A stretch of DNA of 64,000 nucleotides from Janthinobacterium sp. 1_2014MBL_MicDiv (GTDB lineage: Bacteria > Pseudomonadota > Gammaproteobacteria > Burkholderiales > Burkholderiaceae_D), in NCBI RefSeq assembly GCF_001865675.1, contig NZ_CP011319.1, positions 4,712,001 to 4,776,000 of the forward strand. The letters run 5' to 3'. Below, piece after piece: positions 50,095 through 58,842 of the stretch. The notes under the pieces were generated by a model. The model searched no databases. It had not been told where the DNA came from and was given only the letters and a program-made list of their open reading frames with translations. Numbering within the stretch: position 1 is the stretch's first letter; the number at the start of each line of letters is the position of its first letter. Both the position numbers and the translations under genes were made by a program.

Positions 50095-51759
50095 TTATTT
50101 TCCCGCCACCATCGCCGTCGCGGCAGGCGCTGCCACGGCAGGAGCCGCGGCGGACAGGCGCGGCTCCGAGTTGTCGCCCAGTTGCATCAGGCGCATGAAA
50201 GTTTTCGGTCCCGCCAGGCCATCGGCCTTCAGGTTCTGGCTTTGCTGGAAGTCGCGCAGCAGGCGCTGCATCTCGGCGTCGAGCGGCACGCTGGCGGCCG
50301 GCGCGGGCAAGCCGTGCAATTGCGCCAGGCGTTGCGCCAGCCAGTCCACGTCGGCGCCGCGGGCGCCCATCGGCACCTCGTCGCGCCAGTTGCGCGGGGC
50401 GCGCCAGAACGTCGTGAAGCTGCCGTCGCTGCGCTGCGCCAGCTGGGCCAGCGGAAGGCTCTGCTGCTTGCCGTCGAGCGACACGGTTGCCGTCTCGCCG
50501 CGCAGCTGGGTCAGCAGCGCCAGTTGCTCCACGCCGGCGGCATCGCGCAGCGCCAGCATGGCGGGACGGTCCAGCACGCGCAGTTCGGCGATGCCGCCCC
50601 GGCTGTGCAGGCAGCGCAAGCCGGCCCTGGCGCCCGCCTGGCAGGCGTCGCCGGCCGGCAAGTGCTCGCCCCACAGGGCGGCCAGCTGGCGCAGCACGGC
50701 ATTGCGGTCAGGCACGCTGGCAGGCGCGGGCGTGGGCGTGGATGCAACCGTCACGGCGGACGCGGCCGGCGGCGCTGCGGCCACGGCCGGTGCGACCACA
50801 GCCGGTGCGGCCACGGCCGGCGCCGGTGCGCCGGCGCGCGGCATGAAATGCCAGGCCAGCGCGGCCGTCACCAGCGCACCGGCCAGCACGCCGCCCGCCA
50901 CCTGCGGCCAGCGCAAGCCAGCCGGACGCGTCGGCGCGCCGGCAGCCGCTTCGGCAAACACTTCATCGGCGGCGCGGCGCAGGATCTGGCGCGTCACTTG
51001 CGGCTGGTTTTCCACGTAGGCGCCCAGCAGCGCGCGGTCGCACAGCAGGTTGATGCGGCGCGGCACGCCATGGCTCAAGGCATGGATCTGCGCCATCAGG
51101 CGCGGCGCGAACGGCGTCTGCGCCGTGTTGCCGGCCACGGCCAGGCGGTGGTGAATATAGCTGGCCGTCTCGCCGGCCGTCAGCGAGCCGAGGTGGTAGC
51201 GGGCGATCACGCGCTGGGCCAGTTGCTCGAGCTCGGGCCGGGCCAGCATGGCGCGCAATTCCGGCTGGCCGATGAGGATGATCTGCAGCAGCTTGCGCTC
51301 GCTCGTTTCCAGGTTCGTCAGCAGACGCAGTTGCTCGAGCACGGCGGCGGACAGGTTTTGCGCTTCGTCAATGATCAGCACATTGTTCTTGCCCTGCGCA
51401 TGGCTGGCCAGCAGATGTGCATTGATGGCGTCGACATAGCCTTTCACGCTGGACACGCCAGGCGCCAGGGCAATGCGGAATTCCTCGCAGATCGAGTGCA
51501 GCAATTCCTCGACGGACAGCTTCGGATTGAAGATGTAGGCGAGCTGGCAATTGTCGGGGATCTGCTCCATGAAGCAGCGGCAGACGGTGGTCTTGCCGGC
51601 GCCGATTTCGCCCGTCAGCAGCACGAAGCCGCCGCCGCTGCCGACGCCGTACAGCAGGTGCGCGAGCGCCTCGCGGTGGCGTTCGCTCATGAACAGGTAG
51701 CGGGGATCGGGAGCGATCGAAAACGGTGACTGCTTGAGCTGGAAATAATGCGTGTACAT
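50095..51759 (-). CDS. gspA: General secretion pathway ATPase GspA (ExeA)
   Basis: A 554-residue protein: AAA ATPase (about 1-270; Walker A GEIGAGKTT, Walker B NVLIIDEAQN), a membrane helix (about 288-306), a Pro/Ala spacer and a C-terminal region that ends with a peptidoglycan-binding-like domain (about 470-530; MQRLLRDFQQSQNLKADGLAGPKTF). It is the partner of GspB in secretin assembly. Confidence 0.93.
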   Translation of the reverse strand: MYTHYFQLKQSPFSIAPDPRYLFMSERHREALAHLLYGVGSGGGFVLLTGEIGAGKTTVCRCFMEQIPDNCQLAYIFNPKLSVEELLHSICEEFRIALAPGVSSVKGYVDAINAHLLASHAQGKNNVLIIDEAQNLSAAVLEQLRLLTNLETSERKLLQIILIGQPELRAMLARPELEQLAQRVIARYHLGSLTAGETASYIHHRLAVAGNTAQTPFAPRLMAQIHALSHGVPRRINLLCDRALLGAYVENQPQVTRQILRRAADEVFAEAAAGAPTRPAGLRWPQVAGGVLAGALVTAALAWHFMPRAGAPAPAVAAPAVVAPAVAAAPPAASAVTVASTPTPAPASVPDRNAVLRQLAALWGEHLPAGDACQAGARAGLRCLHSRGGIAELRVLDRPAMLALRDAAGVEQLALLTQLRGETATVSLDGKQQSLPLAQLAQRSDGSFTTFWRAPRNWRDEVPMGARGADVDWLAQRLAQLHGLPAPAASVPLDAEMQRLLRDFQQSQNLKADGLAGPKTFMRLMQLGDNSEPRLSAAAPAVAAPAATAMVAGK

Positions 51760-51822
51760 GGAGACCCTGCGGATGGAACGATCAATATGCGTACGGCAAG
51801 CAAGCGCGGCAAGCGGCGACGC

Positions 51823-52347
51823 TCACCGGGTGTGCGCGGGCGGCAATGGCTTGTATTTGGCGCAATAGACTTTTGCCTTGCTGCGGAAGTACACGATTTT
51901 ACTGCCAGGCACGGAGCCGCGGACGGGAAATGCGGAATTATCGAGTTTATTAAAACGCAAGCCCGACGCGCCGCGGATGGCCGGCTCCAGCTTTTCCGGC
52001 GTCGTGTCCGCCACCACGCCCATGAAGACGAGGGGGCTGGTGTCGTCGCTGACGATCACGTCGGTAATGGGCGCGCCCCACAGGCTGGCGTCCGTGCGGA
52101 ACCAGTAGGCGCCCCCTTCATGCTTGTAGGCGGGACCGAAGGCCGTCAGCAGATACGCATAGAAAGCCTTGTTGTCGATCTGGTCGATGCACAGCACGGC
52201 ATTGCCCACCACCTGGCCAAACGTGGACGGCGGCGGTTTCTGCTGCGCCAGCACGCGGGACGCGGGCGCGCCAACGGCCAGCACGGCGCACGCCGCCAGC
52301 AGGGCTGGCCAGCGCCATGGACGCGACGGCAAACGGCGCGCGCGCAT
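51823..52347 (-). CDS. Exported hypothetical protein
   Basis: A 174-residue protein with a signal peptide (WPALLAACAVLAVGAPASRVLAQ, about 13-36). The mature part has FGQVVGNAVLCIDQIDNKAFYAYLLTAFG and APITDVIVSDDTSPLVFMGVVAD. I do not recognise a family. The start at 52347 lies two bases after the stop of a 35-residue lysine-rich gene, so the two are probably coupled. Confidence 0.7.
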   Translation of the reverse strand: MRARRLPSRPWRWPALLAACAVLAVGAPASRVLAQQKPPPSTFGQVVGNAVLCIDQIDNKAFYAYLLTAFGPAYKHEGGAYWFRTDASLWGAPITDVIVSDDTSPLVFMGVVADTTPEKLEPAIRGASGLRFNKLDNSAFPVRGSVPGSKIVYFRSKAKVYCAKYKPLPPAHTR

Positions 52348-52349
52348 GC

Positions 52350-52457
52350 TTAACGCTTGCGCTCTTCTTTCTTGACCTTCTTGGCTTCCTTCTTCTCTTT
52401 CATGCTCTTGGCCGGTTCCTTCTTGCTTTCTTTCTTGCTGTCCTGTGCCTTGCTCAT
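52350..52457 (-). CDS. Lysine-rich small protein (35 residues)
   Basis: A complete small gene: ATG at 52455-52457 and TAA at 52350-52352. The product starts MSKAQDSKKESKKEPAK and ends EERKR; about 40 percent of residues are Lys and another large share are Glu, so it is a highly charged single helix or disordered peptide. GGAG stands seven bases before the ATG. It is followed two bases later by the exported hypothetical gene. A role in nucleic-acid or ribosome binding is possible but not shown. Confidence 0.65.
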   Translation of the reverse strand: MSKAQDSKKESKKEPAKSMKEKKEAKKVKKEERKR

Positions 52458-52761
52458 TATCTACTCCATGCCTGGGCGGGGATGCCGCAACCATTATGAC
52501 ACCGCCCCATGAAAATGCCACGTCATTTCCCCCATGCAATAGACCGGCCCCGGCAAGCGCGCGCACTGCATGCGCTTATTTGCAAAAAGACGTAGGCATT
52601 TTCATTTTATTATGTTTTAATACACGCAATTTATAAAAAGATATCATTCGGTGCGGTACGAGCGGCACCGGAGGCAAGCATACAAACTGGGGACAGGACA
52701 TGGGCCGGCATGCGGCGCGCCCATGAGGTTCAACGCACAGCCCTCGGCAGAAATACACAAT
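52458..52761. other. Divergent intergenic region
   Basis: About 300 AT-rich bases between the lysine-rich gene and the PEP-CTERM-like gene. I see no gene; an imperfect GGTGC/GGCACC dyad lies near 52650-52672. Confidence 0.6.
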
Positions 52762-53037
52762 ATGATGAGAACAATGATCGTGCTGGGCGCAGCCCTGTCG
52801 CTATGGGCCGCTGGCAACGCGCATGCGGCGGATGCGCCGCCAGGCCGCTACGCCGCCTACCCGGCGATACCGGCCGCGCTGACCGCGCGCCTGGCCTATT
52901 TCCAGCCGCACGCGGATCTGCGCGTGCCCACCCCGTATGAACCGAGCACGCATTCGCTGCTGCTGGTCGCCATCGGACTGCTGGGCTTGCGCATGCAGGC
53001 GCGCACACGCAACGAAAAATTCCAGCCGCTGACGTAA
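52762..53037 (+). CDS. Small exported protein with PEP-CTERM-like tail
   Basis: A 91-residue protein: signal peptide (MIVLGAALSLWAAGNAHAA) and a C-terminal segment YEPSTHSLLLVAIGLLGLRMQARTR. PEP-CTERM tails have PEPST, a hydrophobic helix ending GLLGL and a basic cluster; here only the first Pro is changed to Tyr. Such tails are cut by exosortase (EpsH). Start MMRTM at 52762; no strong ribosome site is seen. The mature part has no known domain. Confidence 0.65.
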   Translation: MMRTMIVLGAALSLWAAGNAHAADAPPGRYAAYPAIPAALTARLAYFQPHADLRVPTPYEPSTHSLLLVAIGLLGLRMQARTRNEKFQPLT

Positions 53038-53040
53038 AAA

Positions 53041-53059
53041 CAGCCGCGCAAGGCGGCTG
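53041..53059 (+). terminator. Weak hairpin after PEP-CTERM-like gene
   Basis: CAGCCGC / GCGGCTG stem with a five-base loop, four bases after the stop. No T tract follows, so it may not be an efficient terminator. Confidence 0.4.
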
Positions 53060-53089
53060 ATCCGGCAAGCGCAGGCGCTTGTCTCTTGT

Positions 53090-53377
53090 TTAGTGCAGGC
53101 ACAGACGGCGGCGCGTCTTTTCGATCAGCGCCGCATCGTACGGATACAGGTTCTCGATAAAGAACAATTCCGTTTCCGCCTCATCTTCCAGGCACATCTC
53201 CAGCATCACCGGGCCATCGCTTTCGCGTCCCAGGAAATCCTTCGGCCAGCGGTTCTTGCGGTGCGTGCGCATCATTTCCATGCCCAGCGCGGCCAGCGGC
53301 GCCGACACGCCAGCGGCCAGCGCCTCTTGCTGCCAGTCGTCCCAATACGCGCTCTTTGCTGCCTTGTCGTTCATCAT
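53090..53377 (-). CDS. Hypothetical acidic protein
   Basis: A 95-residue protein: MMNDKAAKSAYWDDWQQEAL, then LGMEMMRTHRKNRWPKDF and an acidic end LCLEDEAETELFFIENLYPYD. No family recognised. GGAAGAGC precedes the double ATG. Confidence 0.65.
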   Translation of the reverse strand: MMNDKAAKSAYWDDWQQEALAAGVSAPLAALGMEMMRTHRKNRWPKDFLGRESDGPVMLEMCLEDEAETELFFIENLYPYDAALIEKTRRRLCLH

Positions 53378-53509
53378 GCTCTTCCAACTCAGGTGTAAAA
53401 GGCGGACTCTACTCTTGATGGCGGCCCTTGCCAAGCATGCGCGCAAGCAATATAAGCGGGCCGGACGCAGACCAGCGGGAGAAAATTGGCATTAAACAAG
53501 GCCAATTTC

Positions 53510-53618
53510 AATACCATTCGCAACACACAAAAAACCCTGTATTAACAATGACTTGGCAATGGCATCTCAGGCATGATGTGGCGTTCCCCGCAGCATTTAT
53601 TAATACCACTTAAATACC
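53510..53618. promoter_or_regulatory. AATACC boxes upstream of the nag operon
   Basis: Three copies of AATACC lie upstream of the promoter: 53510-53515, 53602-53607 and 53613-53618. The last two are 11 bases apart, one helical turn, and end just before the -35 box. On the other strand they read GGTATT. They are candidate sites for the operon's GntR-type regulator. Confidence 0.5.
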
Positions 53619-53620
53619 TG

Positions 53621-53649
53621 TTGACAAGCCATCGAGGCAACAATATAGT
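53621..53649 (+). promoter_or_regulatory. Strong sigma-70 promoter of the nag operon
   Basis: Perfect -35 TTGACA (53621-53626), 17-bp spacer and -10 TATAGT (53644-53649). It lies 77 bases before the kinase start. Confidence 0.85.
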
Positions 53650-53725
53650 GCCTTCAGCTTTTTCGCCGCCCGACAAATAAAAAAACGAGACAGGCGTCAT
53701 CAACCATAAGCCGGACTGCATACAC

Positions 53726-54598
53726 ATGATCGAATACATAATCGGCGTCGACGGCGGGGGCAGCGGTACCCGTGTACGCCTGGCGCGCCTGGACGGCCAG
53801 GAACTGGCGCAGGGGCAAAGCGGCCCTTCCGGCCTGGGACTGGGCATCGACCGCGCCTGGGCCTCCGTGGCGCACGCCGTCACCCTGGCCTTCCGCGCCG
53901 CCGGCCTGGAACAGCCTTCCTTGCAACGCATGGCCATCGGCCTGGGCCTGGCCGGCGTGCACAACAAGCAGTGGGCCGCCAGCTTCGTCGACCACAATCC
54001 CGGCTATGCCGCCGTGGCGCTCGAATCGGACGCCTTGACCACCCTGCTGGGCGCGCATGCGGGCCAGCCGGGCGCCATCGTCGCCATCGGCACCGGCAGC
54101 GTGGGCGAAGTGCTGCACGCGGACGGCAGCCGCCATGAAGTGGGCGGCTGGGGCTTCCCCTCGGGCGATGAGGCGGGCGGCGCCTGGATCGGCATGCGCG
54201 CCATCAACCACGCGCAGCAGGTGGTCGATGGCCGCGTGCCCGGCAGCGCCTTCGCCACGGCCGTCATCGACGCCTGCGGCGGCCAGCGCGACGCCATGCA
54301 GGTGTGGCTGGCGGCCGCCAGCCAGACCACTTTCGCGCAGCTGGCGCGGCTGGTGCTCGAACACGCGGCCAGCAATGCCGTGGCCCATGGCATCCTGGTC
54401 GACGCGGGCCGGCAGATCGCCCTCATCGCCAGGGCGCTCGATCCGGCCGGCACCTTGCCGGTGGCCCTGTGCGGCGGCCTGGCGGCGCCCCTGTCGGCCT
54501 ACCTGCCGGCGGAACTGTTGAAACTGGTCGTGCCGGCACAGGGCGACTCGGCCGCAGGCGGCCTGCGCCTGATACGCACGCACTTGCGGGAGCAATGA
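53726..54598 (+). CDS. N-acetylglucosamine kinase-like protein (BadF/BadG/BcrA ATPase family)
   Basis: A 290-residue ASKHA-fold kinase. Phosphate 1 motif IIGVDGGGSGTRVRLA (about 5-20), phosphate 2 region VAIGTGSVGEVL and GGWGFPSGDEAGGAWIG are typical of N-acetylglucosamine kinases of this family. It should make GlcNAc-6-P, the substrate of NagA downstream. First gene of the operon, with a one-base gap to the regulator. Confidence 0.9.
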   Translation: MIEYIIGVDGGGSGTRVRLARLDGQELAQGQSGPSGLGLGIDRAWASVAHAVTLAFRAAGLEQPSLQRMAIGLGLAGVHNKQWAASFVDHNPGYAAVALESDALTTLLGAHAGQPGAIVAIGTGSVGEVLHADGSRHEVGGWGFPSGDEAGGAWIGMRAINHAQQVVDGRVPGSAFATAVIDACGGQRDAMQVWLAAASQTTFAQLARLVLEHAASNAVAHGILVDAGRQIALIARALDPAGTLPVALCGGLAAPLSAYLPAELLKLVVPAQGDSAAGGLRLIRTHLREQ

Positions 54599-54599
54599 C

Positions 54600-55334
54600 A
54601 TGCTAGCCAAACTGTCGGCCTTCAAACCCAATCCGGCCAGCGACACGCCGCTCTACATGCAGTTGGCGAACATGCTGTCGGACGGCATCGCCAGCGGCGA
54701 CTGGCGCGCCAACCAGGCCCTGCCCTCCGAGCGCGTGCTGTCGGACATCCTCGAAATCTCGCGCGTCACGGCGCGCAAGGCCATCGACATGCTGTGCGAC
54801 CGGGGCATGCTGACGCGCAAGCGCGGTTCAGGTACCTACATCACGCCCAAGCTGGAGCAGCCGCTGTCGCGCCTGACCAGCTTTTCGGAAGAATTGCGCC
54901 AGCGCGGGTTTACGGCCGGCTCGCGCTGGCTGCAGCGCGACATCGGCGCGGCGGCGCCGCTGGAACTGCTGTCGCTGGGCCTGTCGCCGCACATGCCGGT
55001 GGCGCGCCTGCGCCGCTTGCGCACGGCCGACGAAGTGGTGATGGCGATCGAAACGACCACCATCCCCGCGCTGTACATGCCGGACCCGCAGCAGGTGACC
55101 GATTCGCTGTACGGCTACCTGGAGTCGCGCGGCACCATCCCGATGCGCGCGCTGCAGCATATCCGCGCCGTCAACGCCACGGCGGAACAGGCCAAGCTGG
55201 CCAATATCAAGACGGGTGAAGCCATGCTGCACATCACCCGTGTCAGTTATCTCGACAACGGCGCAGCGGTGGAACTGACCCACTCGTATTGCCGCAGTGA
55301 TTATTATGAATTCGTAGCGGAGTCGCGCAGATGA
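54600..55334 (+). CDS. nagR: GntR-family regulator (NagR/NagQ-like, UTRA domain)
   Basis: A 244-residue repressor-type regulator: GntR HTH (about 15-80; LYMQLANMLSDGIASGDW, LPSERVLSDILEISRVTARKAIDML) and UTRA ligand domain (about 100-240). Paralogues bind GlcN-6-P or GlcNAc-6-P. It lies inside the operon and likely binds the AATACC boxes before nagK; stop and nagA start overlap (ATGA). Confidence 0.9.
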   Translation: MLAKLSAFKPNPASDTPLYMQLANMLSDGIASGDWRANQALPSERVLSDILEISRVTARKAIDMLCDRGMLTRKRGSGTYITPKLEQPLSRLTSFSEELRQRGFTAGSRWLQRDIGAAAPLELLSLGLSPHMPVARLRRLRTADEVVMAIETTTIPALYMPDPQQVTDSLYGYLESRGTIPMRALQHIRAVNATAEQAKLANIKTGEAMLHITRVSYLDNGAAVELTHSYCRSDYYEFVAESRR

Positions 55335-56443
55335 GCAGCACTATCAAAGGCAATATCCTTACCCCAGGTGGCTGGATCCACGGCGCCATCGCCTTCGGCG
55401 AGCGCGTGGACAGCATCGAAGGCAGTTCCATCCACCCGTCGCAGAACAGCGACGACTACATCCTGCCCGGCTTCATCGACCTGCACGTGCATGGCGGCGC
55501 CGGCAAGGACATCATGGAAGGCGGCGAAGCCGTCTACACCATCGCGGCCATCCATGCGCGCCACGGCACCACCAGCCTGCTGGCCACCACCATGACGGCG
55601 CCGCCGGAAGACATCGACATGGCGCTGACGGCCATCGGCGCCGCCGCCAAGGACCGCCGCCCGAACACGGCGCGCGTGCTGGGCGCCCACCTGGAAGGCC
55701 CGTACATCAATTCCGGCAAGCTCGGCGCGCAGCCGAACTACGCGCGCGCCGCCACGCTGGCCGAAATCGAGCGCCTGCAAACGCTGGCCAAGCTGCGCGT
55801 CATCACCGTGGCGCCGGAAATCGCCGGCCACCTGGAACTGGTGCGCGCATTGGCCGACGCCGGCGTGCGCGTGCAGATCGGCCACACGCTCGGCTCCTAT
55901 GAAGACGGCGTGGCCGCGCTGGAACACGGCGCCATGGGCTTCACGCACCTGTTCAACGCCATGAGCGGCCTGCACCACCGCGAGCCGGGCATGGTCGGCG
56001 CCGCCCTGGCGCACGCCGAATACGCCGAACTGATCCCCGACCTGCTGCACGTGCATCCGGGCGCCATCAAGGTGGCCCTGCGCGCCATCCCGCGCCTGTA
56101 CTGCGTCACCGATTCGACCGCCGCCACCGGCATGCCGGACGGCGAATACATGCTGGGCCGCCACGCCGTGCAGAAATGCATGGGCGGCGTGCGCCTGCCC
56201 GACGGCACGCTGGCGGGCAGCACCCTGACCCTGGACCAGGCGCTGCGCAACCTGGTGGGACTGGGGCTGGACCTGGCCGACGCGTCCAAGCGCGTGTCGA
56301 CCAACGCCGCCGATTACCTGGGCCTGGAAGAACGCGGCCGGCTGGCCCCCGGTACTTACGCCGATCTGGTGGTACTCGATCGCGATCTCAAACTCAAAGC
56401 TGTGTATATAGAAGGAGAAATCTGTGACCTCAATGATGCTTAA
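55331..56443 (+). CDS. nagA: N-acetylglucosamine-6-phosphate deacetylase
   Basis: A 370-residue amidohydrolase that removes acetate from GlcNAc-6-P. Metal ligands and signatures: GFIDLHVHGGAGKD (about 48-61), HLEGPYIN, IGHTLGSYED, THLFNAMSGLHHREPG and the catalytic Asp in CVTDSTAATGMPDG. Start overlaps the nagR stop by four bases; the end overlaps the next gene by 20 bases. Confidence 0.96.
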   Translation: MSSTIKGNILTPGGWIHGAIAFGERVDSIEGSSIHPSQNSDDYILPGFIDLHVHGGAGKDIMEGGEAVYTIAAIHARHGTTSLLATTMTAPPEDIDMALTAIGAAAKDRRPNTARVLGAHLEGPYINSGKLGAQPNYARAATLAEIERLQTLAKLRVITVAPEIAGHLELVRALADAGVRVQIGHTLGSYEDGVAALEHGAMGFTHLFNAMSGLHHREPGMVGAALAHAEYAELIPDLLHVHPGAIKVALRAIPRLYCVTDSTAATGMPDGEYMLGRHAVQKCMGGVRLPDGTLAGSTLTLDQALRNLVGLGLDLADASKRVSTNAADYLGLEERGRLAPGTYADLVVLDRDLKLKAVYIEGEICDLNDA

Positions 56444-57446
56444 AGAAGCCATTTCCGCCGCCGAATGCGTCGCCCTGCAACTGGCCAGCGACACGGAACG
56501 CTACGCGGAACTGGGCCGCAAATTGAGGAGCACCTCGTTCTCGACCGCGCTGACCATCGCGCGCGGCAGCTCCGACCACGCCTGCAACTACGTCGCCTAC
56601 CTGATCATGGCACGCCTGGGCCGCGTCGTGGCGTCCCTGCCGATGTCGCTGGTAACCCTGAACAAGTCGCCGCTGGTGACGCGCGACACGCTGGCCATCT
56701 CGATCTCGCAATCGGGCCAGAGCCCGGACGTGGTCGAACCGATCCGCTACTTCCGCGACGGCGGCGCCACCACCGTGGCCCTGGTCAACGATATCGAGTC
56801 GCCGCTGGCGCACGCCGCCGAATGGGCCATGCCCCTGCGCGCCGGCAAGGAACAGAGCGTCGCCGCGACGAAAAGCTTCATCACCAGCCTGGTCGCCGGC
56901 GCGCGCATGGTCGCCCAGTGGCAGAACGACCCTGAACTGCAGGCGGGCCTGGAAGCGCTGCCCGAAGCGCTGCTCGAGGCGACCCGCGTCGACTGGTCGC
57001 CCGCCATCGACGTGCTGGCGCCGGCGCGCAACATCATGGTCGTGGGACGCGGCATCAGCTTCCCCGTGGCGCTGGAAGCGGCGCTGAAATTCAAGGAAAC
57101 CTCGGCCCTGCAGGCGGAAGCCTTCAGCGGCGCCGAGATCAAGCACGGCCCGATGGCCCTGATCGAAGACGGCTATCCGCTGCTGATTTTCGCCACGCGC
57201 GGCCCGACGCAAGCCGGCCTGCTGCAACTGGCCACGGAAATGCGCGGCCGCGGCGCCAAGGTCCTGCTGGCGGCGCCGGCCGACGTCGCCGAACGCGACC
57301 TGACCCTGCCCGTGGCGGCCACGCCGGATCTCGACCCGATCGTCGCCATCCAGTCCTTCTACGTGATGGCGGCGAAACTGTCGGCCGCGCGCGGCATGGA
57401 CCCGGACGCGCCGCGTCACCTGAGCAAGGTCACCAAAACGAACTAG
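56424..57446 (+). CDS. nagB: Glucosamine-6-phosphate deaminase, SIS type (NagB-II)
   Basis: A 340-residue protein with two SIS domains that converts GlcN-6-P to fructose-6-P and ammonia. IARGSSDHACNYVAYL, SISQSGQSPDVVEPIRY, GRGISFPVALEAALKFKE and SGAEIKHGPMALI are GlmS/NagB-II marks; no glutaminase domain is present. GTG start (56424) is placed by GAAGGAGAAATCT; ATG at 56433 or 56436 is possible. Coupled to nagA by overlap. Confidence 0.93.
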   Translation: MTSMMLKEAISAAECVALQLASDTERYAELGRKLRSTSFSTALTIARGSSDHACNYVAYLIMARLGRVVASLPMSLVTLNKSPLVTRDTLAISISQSGQSPDVVEPIRYFRDGGATTVALVNDIESPLAHAAEWAMPLRAGKEQSVAATKSFITSLVAGARMVAQWQNDPELQAGLEALPEALLEATRVDWSPAIDVLAPARNIMVVGRGISFPVALEAALKFKETSALQAEAFSGAEIKHGPMALIEDGYPLLIFATRGPTQAGLLQLATEMRGRGAKVLLAAPADVAERDLTLPVAATPDLDPIVAIQSFYVMAAKLSAARGMDPDAPRHLSKVTKTN

Positions 57447-57575
57447 CAGGCAGTACCCGGCAGCGGCCCCCGGCACGGGGCGGCCGCCGGCAGCAGCACG
57501 AATATAAGCGACGGCAAGGGCATGTACCCGCGCCGCGGACTCATAGACATTGGAGCCTTGCGCTCCAGGATAAAC
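57447..57575. other. Gap between nagB and the ABC transporter genes
   Basis: 129 bases with GC-rich dyads such as GCGGC/GCCGC near 57462-57492. It could moderate expression between enzymes and transporter; no T tract or promoter is certain. Confidence 0.5.
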
Positions 57576-58835
57576 ATGACGATCAAGAGACTGTTGGCGG
57601 TTGTTGCCTGTGCGGGCCTGCTCGCGCCGCAGGCATGGGCTGTCGAGAAAATCGAATTCTGGACCTTCAGCATGAAGCCCAAGTTCACGCCGTATTTCAA
57701 TGCGGTGGTGGCGCGCTATGAGGCGCAGAATCCCGACGTCAAGATCGAATGGATCGACTTCCCGTGGGACGTTATCCAGACCAAGCTGGTCACGCGCATC
57801 GTGGCCGGCACGCCGCCCGCGCTGGTCAGCCTGAACGTGCCCTGGGCCGATGAATATGCGCGCGACGGCCTGCTCACGCCCGTCGACGCGCTGCTCGGCG
57901 AGGCGCGCGCCAGCTACATTCCCAGCGCCCTGGCAGACCTGCGCTTCAAGGGCCGCACCTACGGCTTCCCCATGTACAGCAATGTCGCGGTGATCGCCTT
58001 CAATACCGCCATCTTCAAACAGGCAGGCCTCACGCGCGGCCCCGCCAGCCTCGACGAGCAGCTGGCGTTTGCGCGCCAGATCGCGCAGCGCACGGGCAAG
58101 GCCGGCATCGCCCCGGCGCTGTCGAAGATCGACGGCCTGTTCATGCAGCAGGGCCTGGCCGTCATCACCGACAACCGCGCCGTCTTCAATTCGCCGCAGC
58201 ACGTGGCGCTGGTGCAGAAGCTGGCCGACACCTACAAGGTGGGCGGCCTGCTGAAGGAAAGCCTGTTCGCCGAAGACAATTTCCCGGCCGTAATCGACGC
58301 CTACAAGGGCGGGCGCCTGGGCATGCTGCTGGCGCCGCCCACGGCCATGCAGCGCATCCGCGGCGACGCGAAAGACATCTACGCCATCACCGACGTGGCG
58401 CCGGCGCCGCTGGGTCCCACCGGCATCGCCGACGGCGGCTGGCTGGTGCACTTCGCCATTCCGAAAGGCGTGCCGGTGCGCCTGCTGCCCTCGGTGGGCA
58501 AGTTCGCGCGCTTCCTGACGAACGACGACAACCAGCTGGCCTTCGCGCGCCAGGCCAGCGTCTTTCCCACCACCGTCAGGGCGGCCGCCGATCCGTTCTT
58601 CCTCGCCACGCCGCAGAACGCGGGCGCCGCCGAAAAGGCGGTGGCCGCCGGCGCCATGTCGATGAACCATTCGCGCACCCTGTACGTGGCCGGCATCGAC
58701 GACTACGACGAATTGCGCCGCTCGCTGGTGAAAGCCGTCGAGGCGGGCGTGACGGGCAAGCAGGATGTGAAGCAGGCGCTGGACCAGGCCGTCGCCATCT
58801 GGAACCGCAAGCTGGCCACCCTGCCGCGCCACTAA
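57576..58835 (+). CDS. Sugar ABC transporter substrate-binding protein
   Basis: A 419-residue periplasmic binding protein (family 1, MalE/UgpB type): signal peptide (about 1-22, ends AWAVEK), then IEFWTFSMKPKFTPYFNAVVARYEAQNPDVKIEWIDF and GFPMYSNVAVIAFNTAIF. With the two permeases it likely imports GlcNAc or chitooligosaccharides, judged by operon content. CCAGGATAAAC gives the start. Confidence 0.92.
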   Translation: MTIKRLLAVVACAGLLAPQAWAVEKIEFWTFSMKPKFTPYFNAVVARYEAQNPDVKIEWIDFPWDVIQTKLVTRIVAGTPPALVSLNVPWADEYARDGLLTPVDALLGEARASYIPSALADLRFKGRTYGFPMYSNVAVIAFNTAIFKQAGLTRGPASLDEQLAFARQIAQRTGKAGIAPALSKIDGLFMQQGLAVITDNRAVFNSPQHVALVQKLADTYKVGGLLKESLFAEDNFPAVIDAYKGGRLGMLLAPPTAMQRIRGDAKDIYAITDVAPAPLGPTGIADGGWLVHFAIPKGVPVRLLPSVGKFARFLTNDDNQLAFARQASVFPTTVRAAADPFFLATPQNAGAAEKAVAAGAMSMNHSRTLYVAGIDDYDELRRSLVKAVEAGVTGKQDVKQALDQAVAIWNRKLATLPRH

Positions 58836-58842
58836 GGACACC

